Source: Acidobacteriota bacterium (lineage in GTDB: Bacteria; Acidobacteriota; Blastocatellia; Pyrinomonadales; Pyrinomonadaceae). From it: 64,000 nucleotides of DNA. Below the pieces are notes generated by a model that saw only the letters and a list, made by a program, of their open reading frames with translations, made no database searches and had not been told where the DNA came from. Position 1 is the stretch's first letter; each line of letters begins with the position of its first letter. The position numbers were made by a program, and so were the translations under genes. The stretch covers positions 310,001 through 374,000 of the forward strand of contig CP065000.1 of assembly GCA_016700075.1 (NCBI GenBank), in the 5' to 3' direction. Below are positions 28,101-36,784 of the stretch, in pieces.

Positions 28101-28461
28101 CACTCTCAGATCCGCGAAACACACGAACTACCTTGAATTCGGCTCCGCCGAATGCCTCGCAGTTCCGACGGATGTGCTCATCATCCAGAAATGCTCTGGA
28201 CGATGCGTCGCTGCACAAAACGGCAAAAAGAGAAAGGAAATGGCTCTTGCCGACACCTCGCTTTCCGGCGATCGCGAACGCCGCCTTTCCGCCCGGCGCA
28301 AAGCCCGCGATCCTGCCCAGCCAGGTGGACATCAGATCTGAGGTCAAAGACGTGAATTTATAGCTTTCAACCACCGTTCGGGGACTTCCGTTTGCTGAGG
28401 AAGAACTGCTGAACGGCCTCGCTTCAATAAGGTCTTTGACTTTGGATCGACTTTTCGACAT
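25108..28461 (-). CDS. Large P-loop ATPase of unknown system (1117 residues)
   Basis: The N-terminal domain has a clear Walker A, GKRGVGKSHF near residues 65-75, and a candidate Walker B, RIVALIIDSN near 160. The KSHF(L) context is shared with the large ATPases of BREX (BrxC/PglY) and related DUF-type ATPases. The remaining 900 residues are acidic and mostly helical and match no domain I know. No methyltransferase, protease or phosphatase partner is adjacent: downstream genes are DUF2520, fur and a membrane protein, and upstream is a 207-base gap before an M48 protease. It could be a solitary housekeeping protein or an orphan defence-type ATPase. Confidence 0.8.
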   Translation of the reverse strand: MSKSRSKVKDLIEARPFSSSSSANGSPRTVVESYKFTSLTSDLMSTWLGRIAGFAPGGKAAFAIAGKRGVGKSHFLSLFAVLCSDASSRAFLDDEHIRRNCEAFGGAEFKVVRVFRGSESDLLKELRSAAEKEFKTDLSSYTEIPELLSELVKAGGDRIVALIIDSNPGREKRITRDDGGDLAAIADNAKALGIFVGIALDDDISGADGPNVQVAEKFVIDYLDPQHLYQIVDSYVFPKLEGSRSEIGRVYAGFKDRFRAFRWSEERFASLYPLHPESLDIAPFVRFYVPDFALLGFASNAGVKILGRPAESLIGLDEMFDAVEARLRAHEDLVPAFAMLDRIDKEIVEQLPLAQRYPARLALKYLILRSLSGSPATSDEIEAGVLIDSGGTTLDLEKLLSNISRTESAPIKQFSDPSGKRAYLLEGLEVEREEFESPAPMPSAAVIEDQPSEHSDSPLVELLHLAGWHFSDLDGKDLFSDAGALSVLEWQNTLRRGRITCHENRITASPDAERLDWQIIVLPKGTKDPTTSTESVHVTGFWRLPSLSREESSDIEDYIRITAAGISRSDKVDDVEIRKLRLSIERILTRVLVEDAEFEIGGRRMSFAEEDREKHTLAYLFSPLFDDDFRRLFVQHPSFGGRIGTKEFSTLVSKFFIGAEAESPEIQKLAKAIALPLGLAEEHGDLVKPSSLELLSRSPLTSQLISTIEASDDRTSISALEDVLYRQPTGLSLEARQLIITALVSALDLEFVTVRGSRINSRSLDLQIVWDDIVAVARPLQSKHEHVELEEWCRRLTSLDYSAEAGTPDIEDFLRSWFGEWERRDLLSRLESVPPESLTLNLWKKTEHVRRSLGRAGSIVSAWMRSGTSAEECLSQFIDCFKGSLDDYSERWLEASAVEAALASSESARSENSYFTFSFLTENGSVEDLRSSAICSKTVTMFEESDHLSTAELFSVFKNAYAENYVRAHQIAMNGRKELRDVVSDAVGRDRWSIFLEASDLPWFSASDRLVLSGIERELRRHWCDLISEAELAAKPVCNCVFNPDLTLPISSSNIETFVARASERFVSNTIDELGAFTEDELVAAVRDSLISELSRGEAIDIDAQSIELLKDIASAA

Positions 28462-28668
28462 CTAGCTGAGATCGACAGGAATTCGACGGCGGCAGACCAC
28501 CGCAACGACAGAATTTTAACACGTTTATTGTTACGAAATGAGAGAATTCCAAACTTTACGCTACGTCAGTCCAAACAATCGAACTATTTTTCATCCGGCG
28601 GCATCAAATTGTCGTTGCTATAACCGACTTTTCGGATATATTAGTCTTTAGCCTGAACGGAGTTATTT

Positions 28669-29835
28669 ATGGTGAACAGAATTTCACGTTTCATCTCTTT
28701 TGTACTCATTTACAACTTGATCGTCGCCACAGCACTATTTGGTTCCATGCCAGCTCACGGTCAGACGACGAGTTCTTCGTCTTCTCAAAAAGCGGAGCCT
28801 AAGAAAGATAATAAGAAAGGCGAATCTCCAAAGCCGACGCCCGCTCCGCGCGGTCTGAGTCCGTCAGAAGATCCTTCGCAGATCGGCAAACGTAATATAA
28901 ATAAGGGCAAAGACAAGTTTTTTGGCTGGCTGGGCGGATCTCAAGAGAAAGAGATGCAGATCGGAAGGCAGCTGGCTATGGAAGTTGAACAGCAGGCGAA
29001 GATGGTCGATGATCCGATCGTTACTGAATATGTCAATCGCGTAGGGCAGAACCTCGTGCTTCATTCGGATGCAAAGATACCATTCACCATAAAGGTCATC
29101 GATAGTGACGAGGTAAATGCTTTCGCTCTGCCCGGTGGCTTTTTCTACGTAAATCGCGGCCTCATCCTTGCCGCTGACAACGAGTCAGAGCTGGCAGGTG
29201 TGATGGCTCACGAAATAGCTCACGTCGCCGCCCGCCATGCGATGGAAAATCAGGGCAAGGGTGCCCTTATTAACTACGGGCTCCTCGCCGGCATTATTTT
29301 TACCGGAGGCGTGGCCGGCTCCGTTCTGCAGAACACCGCAGGCATCACGCAGGCACTGGCGTTTTTCAAATTCAGCCGTGGGGCCGAGGAAGAGGCAGAT
29401 AAACTTGGCGTCCAGTATCTCTACGCTGCGGGATACGATCCACGCGGAATGTCGACAATGTTTGAAAAGCTGGCATCACAGAACAGGAAAAAGCCCGGTA
29501 CGCTGGCAAGGCTTTTCACTACTCATCCGCAATCGCTTGAACGCCGCGATGCAAGTGATCAGTTGGTCACACGGTTCCCTGAAAAGGAAGAATATTTGAT
29601 AAGCACATCCGAATTTCAACGAGTGAAAAATCATCTGATGAAGATCACCAACGCCCGTGCGGGAGTATCTATAGATTTTGATGATCCTGAAGACACTAGG
29701 CCAACTCTGAAAAAACGGCAGCCGGACGCACCGGACGCGAATAACGACGGGAGCAGTTCAAGCTCTTCGTCGGATGGTCCGCCGAAACTCAAGAAGCGGG
29801 ATCAACCCGAACCGGCACCAACCCCTCAATTCTGA
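28669..29835 (+). CDS. Exported M48-family zinc metallopeptidase
   Basis: 388 residues, with a signal peptide (residues 1-32, ending AHG) and then a Ser/Lys/Pro linker. The peptidase domain has HEIAH at 181-185 and a downstream Glu (EEEADKLGVQYLYAAGY) as third zinc ligand, as in BepA/YfgC-like periplasmic chaperone-proteases. The tail is acidic and Ser-rich, ending in a Pro-rich stretch. A BepA-like role in outer-membrane protein quality control is plausible because the BamD-like gene is the convergent neighbour. Confidence 0.93.
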   Translation: MVNRISRFISFVLIYNLIVATALFGSMPAHGQTTSSSSSQKAEPKKDNKKGESPKPTPAPRGLSPSEDPSQIGKRNINKGKDKFFGWLGGSQEKEMQIGRQLAMEVEQQAKMVDDPIVTEYVNRVGQNLVLHSDAKIPFTIKVIDSDEVNAFALPGGFFYVNRGLILAADNESELAGVMAHEIAHVAARHAMENQGKGALINYGLLAGIIFTGGVAGSVLQNTAGITQALAFFKFSRGAEEEADKLGVQYLYAAGYDPRGMSTMFEKLASQNRKKPGTLARLFTTHPQSLERRDASDQLVTRFPEKEEYLISTSEFQRVKNHLMKITNARAGVSIDFDDPEDTRPTLKKRQPDAPDANNDGSSSSSSSDGPPKLKKRDQPEPAPTPQF

Positions 29836-29848
29836 GGTCCAAGGTTAA

Positions 29849-29882
29849 AAAAAAGCCCGCTTTTCGGCGGGCCTTTTTTTTC
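29849..29882. terminator. Bidirectional rho-independent terminator
   Basis: GCCCGC (29855-29860), loop TTTTCG, GCGGGC (29867-29872), with eight T on the right and eight A on the left. It serves both the M48 gene and the convergent BamD-like gene. Confidence 0.92.
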
Positions 29883-29897
29883 TTCGATAACCTGTTC

Positions 29898-31400
29898 TCA
29901 TGGCTGCGGCTGTTCGGGTTGAGATGACTGCGGCCTCTGTGATATCACCGTCGTGAGAGCCTGCGGGATCTGGTTCTGAAGTATGTCGCCCTGGTTCTCG
30001 ATGATCTGATCGATGAGTTCGAATTTCTCCCTGTCAAATGACCGCGACATTAGCACGCCGCTCTTGTCTATGGTCATCGGATAAATACCAAAGAACTGGT
30101 TCCTGAAGTTCTGAAAGAACGACACCTGCTCCGGCGGCATAACTTTCATACGATCCGGATTTGGTGCCGGCACGGTCGCACCTATCAGCTCAAGCTGTTC
30201 GCTCGCTCTGCGAACATGCTCGCCGTTGGGATAGTCGCTCACGATACGTTGGAAATAGCGGGCAGCCTCATCCGTTTCTTCTTCGACGAGGTATGTCACG
30301 GCCAATTTATAAAGGACCTCTTCCATGTAGGAGAAATCAGGATACTTATCGAGTATTTCCCGATATCTCGACTGAGCTCCCTTCAAACCGCCCTTCTTTT
30401 GATCGATCGAAAGATTGTAGTAGTAATTCGCAATAATGAGATTGTGCAGTCCCAGATTGTCCTGGACCTCTTTCAGTCTTAGCTCAGCATCGCTCTTTAA
30501 AATGCTGTTAGGATAATTTTGAAGCAGAGCTTTCAGGCGTGTTTCCGCTCGACGCGCGCGAGTTGCGTCACGATCAGGTAATCCTATCTGTCGCATTTCA
30601 GACTCGGCGATCTTCAGCACCACACGATCTGCCAGAGGATGCGTCGGAAAAAATGTGAGCCAATCCTGATACGAAGCAATGGCTTGTATCAAAGAGCTGG
30701 TAGAACCCTCCAAATAGAACGAATCACCGACAGCAAGCTTCGCCATCGGCAAATATGCCGAATCCGGATAAGTGGTAATGATGGTCTGGAACAGCAGCCG
30801 GCCAACGTCATAATTCTTTTTTCGGATCTCACGAGTTGCAACGATGAAAAGCTCCCTGTCGCGGCCAGGCGAAACGCTTCCGATCAGTTCCTCATACTCA
30901 TCTGTGCCGCCGCCGCCAAAAATTCCTAGAAACTTTTTCTTCTTTTTCTTTTCTCGAGGCTTTCCAACCGGTGAATCTGAACCTGCCCGGGCACTTGCTG
31001 TCTCGATCTGTGCAGTATCGACGCGGTTCTGCAATTCCGCAACACTCTGCTCAAAACCGTCGAGATCGGAGCGTTCGTATTTATCGCCGCGATCGATCTT
31101 ACTGCGGAGCCCGTTTATGTCAGACTGCAGGCGGCTGACGTCCTTTTCCAATGCGACGAGGCGGCCCAACGGCGTGTTGAGCTTTTTGTCGTCATCTTTT
31201 TTGGACCTGTCGCTTTTATTTTCTTCCTTTATCACCGATATGGCACTGTTGAGAGAACGCCGCATGCGTTCGAGTTTGTCCCGCATCACATCAAGGCGCT
31301 GTGCCACCGTTCCGTCGCCCGAAACCTGAGCGTAGGACGGCAAGGCCATCAATGACAAAAGTAAAAATGAGATAAAGGCAATACCTTTTAATTGCTTCAT
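29898..31400 (-). CDS. BamD/YfiO-like periplasmic TPR protein
   Basis: 500 residues from ATG 31400 (MKQLKGIAF); starting further upstream would overlap rpe. It has a signal peptide ending SYAQ without a lipobox cysteine. Residues 35-110 are a coiled coil (DVMRDKLERMRRSLN..., VALEKDVSRLQSDI), and the remainder is five or so TPR-type repeats (YDVGRLLFQTIITTYPDSAYLPMA...) of the BamD/YbgF type. It is about twice as long as E. coli BamD because of the coiled coil and C-terminal extension. Likely a part of outer-membrane assembly. The missing lipid anchor is unusual for BamD. Confidence 0.8.
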   Translation of the reverse strand: MKQLKGIAFISFLLLSLMALPSYAQVSGDGTVAQRLDVMRDKLERMRRSLNSAISVIKEENKSDRSKKDDDKKLNTPLGRLVALEKDVSRLQSDINGLRSKIDRGDKYERSDLDGFEQSVAELQNRVDTAQIETASARAGSDSPVGKPREKKKKKKFLGIFGGGGTDEYEELIGSVSPGRDRELFIVATREIRKKNYDVGRLLFQTIITTYPDSAYLPMAKLAVGDSFYLEGSTSSLIQAIASYQDWLTFFPTHPLADRVVLKIAESEMRQIGLPDRDATRARRAETRLKALLQNYPNSILKSDAELRLKEVQDNLGLHNLIIANYYYNLSIDQKKGGLKGAQSRYREILDKYPDFSYMEEVLYKLAVTYLVEEETDEAARYFQRIVSDYPNGEHVRRASEQLELIGATVPAPNPDRMKVMPPEQVSFFQNFRNQFFGIYPMTIDKSGVLMSRSFDREKFELIDQIIENQGDILQNQIPQALTTVISQRPQSSQPEQPQP

Positions 31401-31411
31401 AACTAAAAAAC

Positions 31412-32074
31412 TCAAACCCATTTTGTACCGTTTTCGATCAAGGTTCTGACCGCACCACCGGGGTCTTCCTTGCCGAATACGGCAGAACCGGCTACCGCGA
31501 TGTCCGCGCCTGCCTCAGCTATCCGCCCGATATTCGTTTCATCAACTCCGCCGTCGATCTCGATCTTCACCTCGCGTCCGCTTAGGACGATCATTTCTTT
31601 GAGACGACGAACTTTTTCAAGTACCTCAGGAATGAATGCTTGTCCGCCAAAGCCGGGATTCACGGACATTAACAGCACAAAATCACAATGCTGCAGCACT
31701 TCGTCCAGCGTCGACAATGAGGTCGCCGGGTTGATAACTACTCCAGCCTTTGCCCCGTTATCCCGGATCGATGTCAACGTGCGGTGAATATTTGGGTCAG
31801 CCTCCACGTGTATCGAAACCATGTTCGCGCCGGCTTTTGCGAATTCGGCAGCATATTTTCCCGGTTCTACGATCATCAAATGAGTGTCAATGATCATATC
31901 CGTTGCCTTTCGGATCGACGCCAAAACCGGAAGGCCGATGGTGATGTTCGGCACGAAGCGGCCGTCCATTACGTCAAAATGCAGAATATTGGCTCCGCCT
32001 GTTTTGACGGCGTCGATCTGTTCGCCGAGCTTTGCGAAATTCGCAGAAAGTATTGACGGGGCTATTTCGATCAT
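31412..32074 (-). CDS. rpe: Ribulose-phosphate 3-epimerase
   Basis: 220 residues. Interconverts ribulose-5-P and xylulose-5-P in the pentose phosphate pathway. The TIM-barrel motifs are complete: IAPSILSANF, HFDVMDGRFVPN (metal-binding His/Asp), DTHLMI, MSVNPGFGGQ and EIDGGV. I chose ATG 32074 because the codon before it is TTG. It lies between the PASTA protein and the BamD-like gene with short gaps. Confidence 0.97.
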   Translation of the reverse strand: MIEIAPSILSANFAKLGEQIDAVKTGGANILHFDVMDGRFVPNITIGLPVLASIRKATDMIIDTHLMIVEPGKYAAEFAKAGANMVSIHVEADPNIHRTLTSIRDNGAKAGVVINPATSLSTLDEVLQHCDFVLLMSVNPGFGGQAFIPEVLEKVRRLKEMIVLSGREVKIEIDGGVDETNIGRIAEAGADIAVAGSAVFGKEDPGGAVRTLIENGTKWV

Positions 32075-32116
32075 CAAAGCTTTATGTTTGGTGCAAAACT
32101 CGGGCTGCCGGTTGTA

Positions 32117-32761
32117 TTACCGAGGCCTCGGAGCAGGCCGATTGCCCGATTCGCCCGACGACGGACGTCCGGCAGGCCGTGTATTTCCGGCAGGCTTCGG
32201 CGTCGGACGTTCGTTTGGCGGTGTCGTTGTTGACGGCTCCTTCTTGTTAGCAGGCGTTGCGCCGTCGTTCTTATTATCGCCGTCGGATGTTCCGGCGGTA
32301 TTGCCCGCCACATCGCGTGTCGCCTCAGCCTTCTTGCGGTTGGTGTTGGAATTCGCTTTCGTCTTCTTCGGCTTGTCCGAGATCATCTCCTCGATCTTTT
32401 CCGAATCGTCTTCCTCAGTATTCTTCTTAAGCGTGGTTGGCGTGTTCCCTTCTCCCGGCCCCTTACTTGTCACTACGAGGATCAACTGACCGGTCTTCAC
32501 GGTCTCGCCGGGCTTCGGCAGCTGCTCAATTACAGTATTAGGAGTTTCCTCGCTAAATCGATCCGCACGTTTCTTTATTTTTAGGCCGAGGGATGCAAGC
32601 TCCCTTTCACCTTCTGAAAGATCCTTCCCTGTTATTTCAGGAACTTTTACCTCCTTGCCCTGCAAAGACATATAAACGACCGTTCCCATGGAGAACAGAA
32701 AAAGCGTTAGCAATATCACGGTTGCGGCAAGCCGCCCGATCGCACCAATTCCGCGTTTCAT
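32117..32761 (-). CDS. Membrane-anchored PASTA-domain protein
   Basis: 214 residues from ATG 32761 (MKRGIGAIGRL); the frame is open further upstream, but that part overlaps the end of rsmB and is not protein-like. One membrane segment (near residues 12-30) is followed by a PASTA domain (VKVPEITGKDLSEGERELASLGL...VIEQLPKPGETV), which binds peptidoglycan or beta-lactam-like moieties, and a long Thr/Lys/Pro-rich disordered tail. There is no kinase domain. In this genome group such genes tend to follow fmt-rsmB. Confidence 0.8.
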   Translation of the reverse strand: MKRGIGAIGRLAATVILLTLFLFSMGTVVYMSLQGKEVKVPEITGKDLSEGERELASLGLKIKKRADRFSEETPNTVIEQLPKPGETVKTGQLILVVTSKGPGEGNTPTTLKKNTEEDDSEKIEEMISDKPKKTKANSNTNRKKAEATRDVAGNTAGTSDGDNKNDGATPANKKEPSTTTPPNERPTPKPAGNTRPAGRPSSGESGNRPAPRPR

Positions 32762-32837
32762 AACTTCGGCTCCAACAGTCCGGCGCAAAAAAGAAAGTGT
32801 AACATTCTGCGTTTCAAAATGATAAGAGGCATCTACA

Positions 32838-34121
32838 TCAAAGCCGGACAAAAATAGCGGCGAAAAATCCGTCCATGCCGTCACGATGGGGCCAGGTCCG
32901 CATAGCGTAACCGACTGACAGTTCCTTCATATTTCCCGATGCAGGAAGTTGAACAAATTCCTTATTCTCCGCCAAAAACTCACCCGCAACCTGTTCGTTC
33001 TCTTCCGGTTCAAGCGAACACGTAGAATAGGTCAGCTTGCCGCCTTTTCTTACCAGTTTGGATGAATTCCGGAGCAGTTTCAGTTGTTTCTCTTTTGCTG
33101 CTGCTATTCGCTCCCCGGTCACACGATACTTGATCTCGGGGTTATGCCTTATCGTGCCCGTGCCCGTACATGGGGCATCCACGAGTATCCGGTCAAAACT
33201 CTCGGCGTCAAACGGCATAGACGAGGTGCCGTCCAGTTGGACTATTCGCACGCTCGTCACATTCTGATACTCAAGGTTATTCTGAAGAGTATTAAGCCTA
33301 CGCCAACTGCTGTCAGCCGCGACGATCAAGCGGTCCGGATGACTCTGCCGAGTTGCGACAAGACCGGTCTTTCCGCCGGGTGCGGCACAAAGATCAAGAA
33401 ATGTCGACCTTTCAGGTATATCGACTAACGATGCAACGATCTGTGAACCTTCGTCTTGAACATAGACATTGCCATCACGCATCCACTGCAACAGCTGCTC
33501 ATTAAAGCCCTCAGATAAATAACAGTTTTCTACGTAAGACGACCTGGAATATGCCGACAACTCATCATTTGGAATGTCACACAATGTCCTGAACGCGACT
33601 GTTGGGCGTTCATTATTTGCCAACGCGATCGCGGAAGCCGCCTCAAAGCCGTGGTCTCCGACCCATTTTTCGATCAGTTGGCGAGGGTGCGACGTTTCGA
33701 TCGCTAAGCGTTCTATATCGTCAGAATATTCGAGTTCCGGAACGCCCCTTTGGAGCTTTCTTAGGACGGCATTAACAAAGGTCGCAGCCGATCCCTTTTT
33801 ATAGCGTCGAACAAGCTCAACGCTCTCGCTGATGGCAGCATAGGCGGGAACCCTATCCAATGACAATTGCTGGAAAGCTCCTATGCGGAGGGACAGATTG
33901 ACTTCAGGATCAATACTGCGGTTTCCGGCAAAAGAGCGGATGATCGCGTCTAGGAACATCTGTTTCCTGAGCACGCCTAAAACGATCTCTCGGCAAAGAC
34001 CCGCATCCTTTGCTGTTAGTCGTTCATCTGTCGAGGCAAGCAGATCAGACGTCGACATCTGTTTGAACTCGCAGTCGCGCAGAGCTTCAAATGCGGCGAC
34101 CCTTGCAGGTGAGATCTTCAT
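32838..34121 (-). CDS. rsmB: 16S rRNA (cytosine-967-C5)-methyltransferase RsmB
   Basis: 427 residues. The N-terminal NusB-like RNA-binding domain is followed by the SAM-dependent domain: LDLCAAPGGKTG, then DAPCTGTG and YSTCSLEPEENE with the two catalytic cysteines typical of m5C RNA methyltransferases. It overlaps the end of trhO by four bases (ATGA), showing translational coupling. Confidence 0.95.
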   Translation of the reverse strand: MKISPARVAAFEALRDCEFKQMSTSDLLASTDERLTAKDAGLCREIVLGVLRKQMFLDAIIRSFAGNRSIDPEVNLSLRIGAFQQLSLDRVPAYAAISESVELVRRYKKGSAATFVNAVLRKLQRGVPELEYSDDIERLAIETSHPRQLIEKWVGDHGFEAASAIALANNERPTVAFRTLCDIPNDELSAYSRSSYVENCYLSEGFNEQLLQWMRDGNVYVQDEGSQIVASLVDIPERSTFLDLCAAPGGKTGLVATRQSHPDRLIVAADSSWRRLNTLQNNLEYQNVTSVRIVQLDGTSSMPFDAESFDRILVDAPCTGTGTIRHNPEIKYRVTGERIAAAKEKQLKLLRNSSKLVRKGGKLTYSTCSLEPEENEQVAGEFLAENKEFVQLPASGNMKELSVGYAMRTWPHRDGMDGFFAAIFVRL

Positions 34122-34894
34122 TCGTCAACACTCTCTGCGTGCTGCGGTTCGGGATGTCGTCCCGAAAGGTCCCGCCGCGAGCCTACCGAAAGATCGGCGG
34201 TTACGGTAACTCGCTTATCAAAAACGTAACATTCGCCATGCCACAGCGATTCTTCGGCAGGCACGGCTTCTAAATATTTCAGAATACCGCCCTCAAGCTG
34301 GTACACCTCGTGGAAACCCTGAGCGATGAGATACGGCGCAAACTTCTCGCACCTTATGCCGCCGGTACAAAACATCGCGACCTTCTTGTGCTGTTCGGGG
34401 TCCAAGTTCTCTTTCACAAATTCAGGCAGATCGCTGAACTTCTCGGTCTGAGGATTAACAGCACCCTCAAAGGTGCCCGTCTTAAATTCGTAGTCGTTTC
34501 GAGTGTCGAGCAAATACACGTCTTCACCGGAAATGATCTCATTCCACCTTTCAGGAGAAACGTGAGTTCCTTCTCCAAGCCGGATATCCACGTATCTCTT
34601 TAGAGTGACGATCTCAGGTTTGATCTTCACCTCGACCTTGCCGAGAGGTTCTTCATCGGCAAATGATACTTTTGGAACGACAGTCTGACCCAAAATATCT
34701 TCAGCTGAAGCAATAAAGCTATCGACAGCTTCCGGCACACCCGAAAGCATTGCGTTGTAGCCTTCTTCCGCAATGATGATGGTGCCATGAACTCCGGAAG
34801 CACTCATGGCAGCCAGCAGCCGTTCTTTGAGGACGCCAATTTCCGACGCATCACCAAGTGGCATGAACTTATAGAATGAGACGATCTTGAACAC
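34118..34894 (-). CDS. trhO: tRNA uridine(34) hydroxylase TrhO, rhodanese type
   Basis: 258 residues. TrhO (YceA) forms 5-hydroxyuridine at the wobble position using oxygen. The N-terminal ferredoxin-like domain (VHGTIIIAEEGYNAMLSG) precedes a rhodanese domain with the catalytic loop CTGGIRCEK. Six bases after fmt and overlapping rsmB, so it belongs to a translation-linked operon. Confidence 0.93.
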   Translation of the reverse strand: MFKIVSFYKFMPLGDASEIGVLKERLLAAMSASGVHGTIIIAEEGYNAMLSGVPEAVDSFIASAEDILGQTVVPKVSFADEEPLGKVEVKIKPEIVTLKRYVDIRLGEGTHVSPERWNEIISGEDVYLLDTRNDYEFKTGTFEGAVNPQTEKFSDLPEFVKENLDPEQHKKVAMFCTGGIRCEKFAPYLIAQGFHEVYQLEGGILKYLEAVPAEESLWHGECYVFDKRVTVTADLSVGSRRDLSGRHPEPQHAESVDE

Positions 34895-34900
34895 TTTACT

Positions 34901-35833
34901 CTACGATCCAAATACTTCTTCCGCCGTCACACGGGCACCGTTAGCAAACTCGGACGCTGATTGACGCTTTTTTCCTTCCGCCTGAAGCTCCGTGATCTTC
35001 AGCACCGATCCATTGCCGCATCGAACCGAAATACCATTTCTGCCGGCTTCTATGATAGTCCCCGGCTCATCGATGCCGGCTTCGCCGCGCTCAGCCTCAG
35101 CATCATGTATTACAAGCCTTTTCCCTCGAAACATCGTGAAACTGCCCGGAAAAGGCTTGAAGCCGCGGATCTTGCGTTCAATTTCCGATGCGTCGCTGCT
35201 CCAGTTTATCAAACCGTCCGCCTTTCGCAGGATCGGCGCATACGAAGCAACATCGTCATTCTGCCTTCTCGGTACGATGTCATCGAGTTCATTCAGTGTC
35301 CTGGAGAGCAATTCTCCACCTATGACTGCCGAGCGTTCCAGTAGTTGCGGCGCTGTATCGCGGTCAGAGATCTCTAAAGGCTCCTGAAGCAAAATATCGC
35401 CTGTGTCGAGTCCGGCGTCCATCTTCATCGTGGTCACACCGGTCACTGTCTCACCGTTTGCGATCGCCCAATTGACCGGTGCGGCACCGCGATATTTCGG
35501 CAGTAATGAAAAGTGAAGGTTTATCGCTCCGCGCGGAAAAGCCTCCAGCATTGCCTGCGGCAAAATACGGCCATATGCAACGACCACAGCACAATCGGCC
35601 ATCAGAGACCGAAACGCCTCGATCTCCTCGTCAGTCTTGATGCGTTCCGGCTGCCGAACTTCAAGCCCATGCCGCATCGCGGCTTCTTTGATCGGAGACA
35701 CTGTCAAGTGCTGACCGCGTCCGGCGGGCCTGTCCGGCTGAGTATAGACGGCGACAACATCGTGGCCATCTGCGACCAGCCGTTCCAACGAGGCAACGGC
35801 GGCCGCCGGCGTACCCATGAACACTATTTTCAT
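34901..35833 (-). CDS. fmt: Methionyl-tRNA formyltransferase
   Basis: 310 residues. Formylates initiator Met-tRNA. Motifs: FMGTPAAAV at the start, the folate-site NLHFSLLPKYRGAAPVNWAI, and TTMKMDAGLDTGDIL. The C-terminal OB domain (RGKRLVIHDAE) is present. It heads the trhO-rsmB-PASTA-rpe run; def lies 3.6 kb upstream on the same strand. Confidence 0.97.
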   Translation of the reverse strand: MKIVFMGTPAAAVASLERLVADGHDVVAVYTQPDRPAGRGQHLTVSPIKEAAMRHGLEVRQPERIKTDEEIEAFRSLMADCAVVVAYGRILPQAMLEAFPRGAINLHFSLLPKYRGAAPVNWAIANGETVTGVTTMKMDAGLDTGDILLQEPLEISDRDTAPQLLERSAVIGGELLSRTLNELDDIVPRRQNDDVASYAPILRKADGLINWSSDASEIERKIRGFKPFPGSFTMFRGKRLVIHDAEAERGEAGIDEPGTIIEAGRNGISVRCGNGSVLKITELQAEGKKRQSASEFANGARVTAEEVFGS

Positions 35834-35854
35834 TCTGAACGAGCGTGAGGATGC

Positions 35855-36760
35855 TTAGAATCCGCAGTGATAATTAGACCATTCATATGACTTGGCCCAT
35901 TTGCCCTGCTTTCGGCTGTAGGCTGTAAATCCAGCACCTTCGAATGACTGAACGTAGGTGAATACCTCGCGAACGCCGTCTCCGTCCACGTCAATCGAGT
36001 CGAGAAGCAGTTCGTGGTAAACGCCTTCATCAACAGATTTGATGTCGCCGCTCATGACGTTCGCCTCGTCAATAGTACGGAAATCCTTCACGACGAGTGA
36101 GTATTTCGGCTTCTTGCCCTTCTCCGCGATGAAAAAGAATAGTCCGCGTGTTTTGGGATCGATCTCGATCCAATATGTGCCGACCATTTCGGCCACCCCG
36201 TCATTATCGACATCGATCGAGGTCAAATTGTGATATTTCAGATTCTTGCCGGAGAGTTTATACTTTGCGATCTCTGCCGAAACGAGTGCCTCGACCTCGG
36301 CCCTTTCGGTTGCGGTGGGCCGCTTGCGGAACGACGTGCCCAACTTGCCCGGCAGATTCGTCGCGAGTCCCATAACAAGGCCTTTAGGCGTAAATGTGGA
36401 GGACGTGGTCGTGATGGTGGCCATATTCGACGAACACTCGGCCTTCGGATCCGAACTCGTTACAGAAACGCTGCCGACCTCGCTGCCGCCAAAGATCAAA
36501 CGATACTTCTGCCCCGGCTTGTAATAGGTTCTGTTGAATGCGGTGATGATACGCAATTCATCGCTGCCGTTCACGGGTTCCTGCATCTTACCGCGGCTAA
36601 TGTAAGCAATGGGCTCCAGCGTCTTTCCGTCATTCAAAACGGCGAAAACGATGGATTTGCGAGGCGTGGGCTTGGCGTTTCGTTGAGCAAGGGTTTCGCC
36701 CATGAAAAACAACCCGGCCATCAGGACAGCAAAGGCAAAATGCGGCATTATTCTTTTCAT
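35855..36760 (-). CDS. Exported protein with FG-GAP/VCBS-like repeats
   Basis: 301 residues with a signal peptide ending LAQ. The C-terminal half has two DVDNDGVAEM / DVDGDGVREV repeats, of the calcium-binding FG-GAP type, in an integrin-like blade fold. The N-terminal half (YISRGKMQEPVNGSDELR...) is not recognised. The gene interrupts the def-fmt region with rocA and two others. Confidence 0.75.
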   Translation of the reverse strand: MKRIMPHFAFAVLMAGLFFMGETLAQRNAKPTPRKSIVFAVLNDGKTLEPIAYISRGKMQEPVNGSDELRIITAFNRTYYKPGQKYRLIFGGSEVGSVSVTSSDPKAECSSNMATITTTSSTFTPKGLVMGLATNLPGKLGTSFRKRPTATERAEVEALVSAEIAKYKLSGKNLKYHNLTSIDVDNDGVAEMVGTYWIEIDPKTRGLFFFIAEKGKKPKYSLVVKDFRTIDEANVMSGDIKSVDEGVYHELLLDSIDVDGDGVREVFTYVQSFEGAGFTAYSRKQGKWAKSYEWSNYHCGF

Positions 36761-36784
36761 ATCTTAATCGCGTCAGCTTACCGA

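Noticed and set aside
25108..28461. A BREX defence island
   Set aside because: Only the ATPase resembles BREX; no PglX, PglZ, BrxA or BrxB in the window.
32761..32884. N-terminal extension of the PASTA protein
   Set aside because: It overlaps rsmB coding sequence in another frame and lacks signal or domain character.
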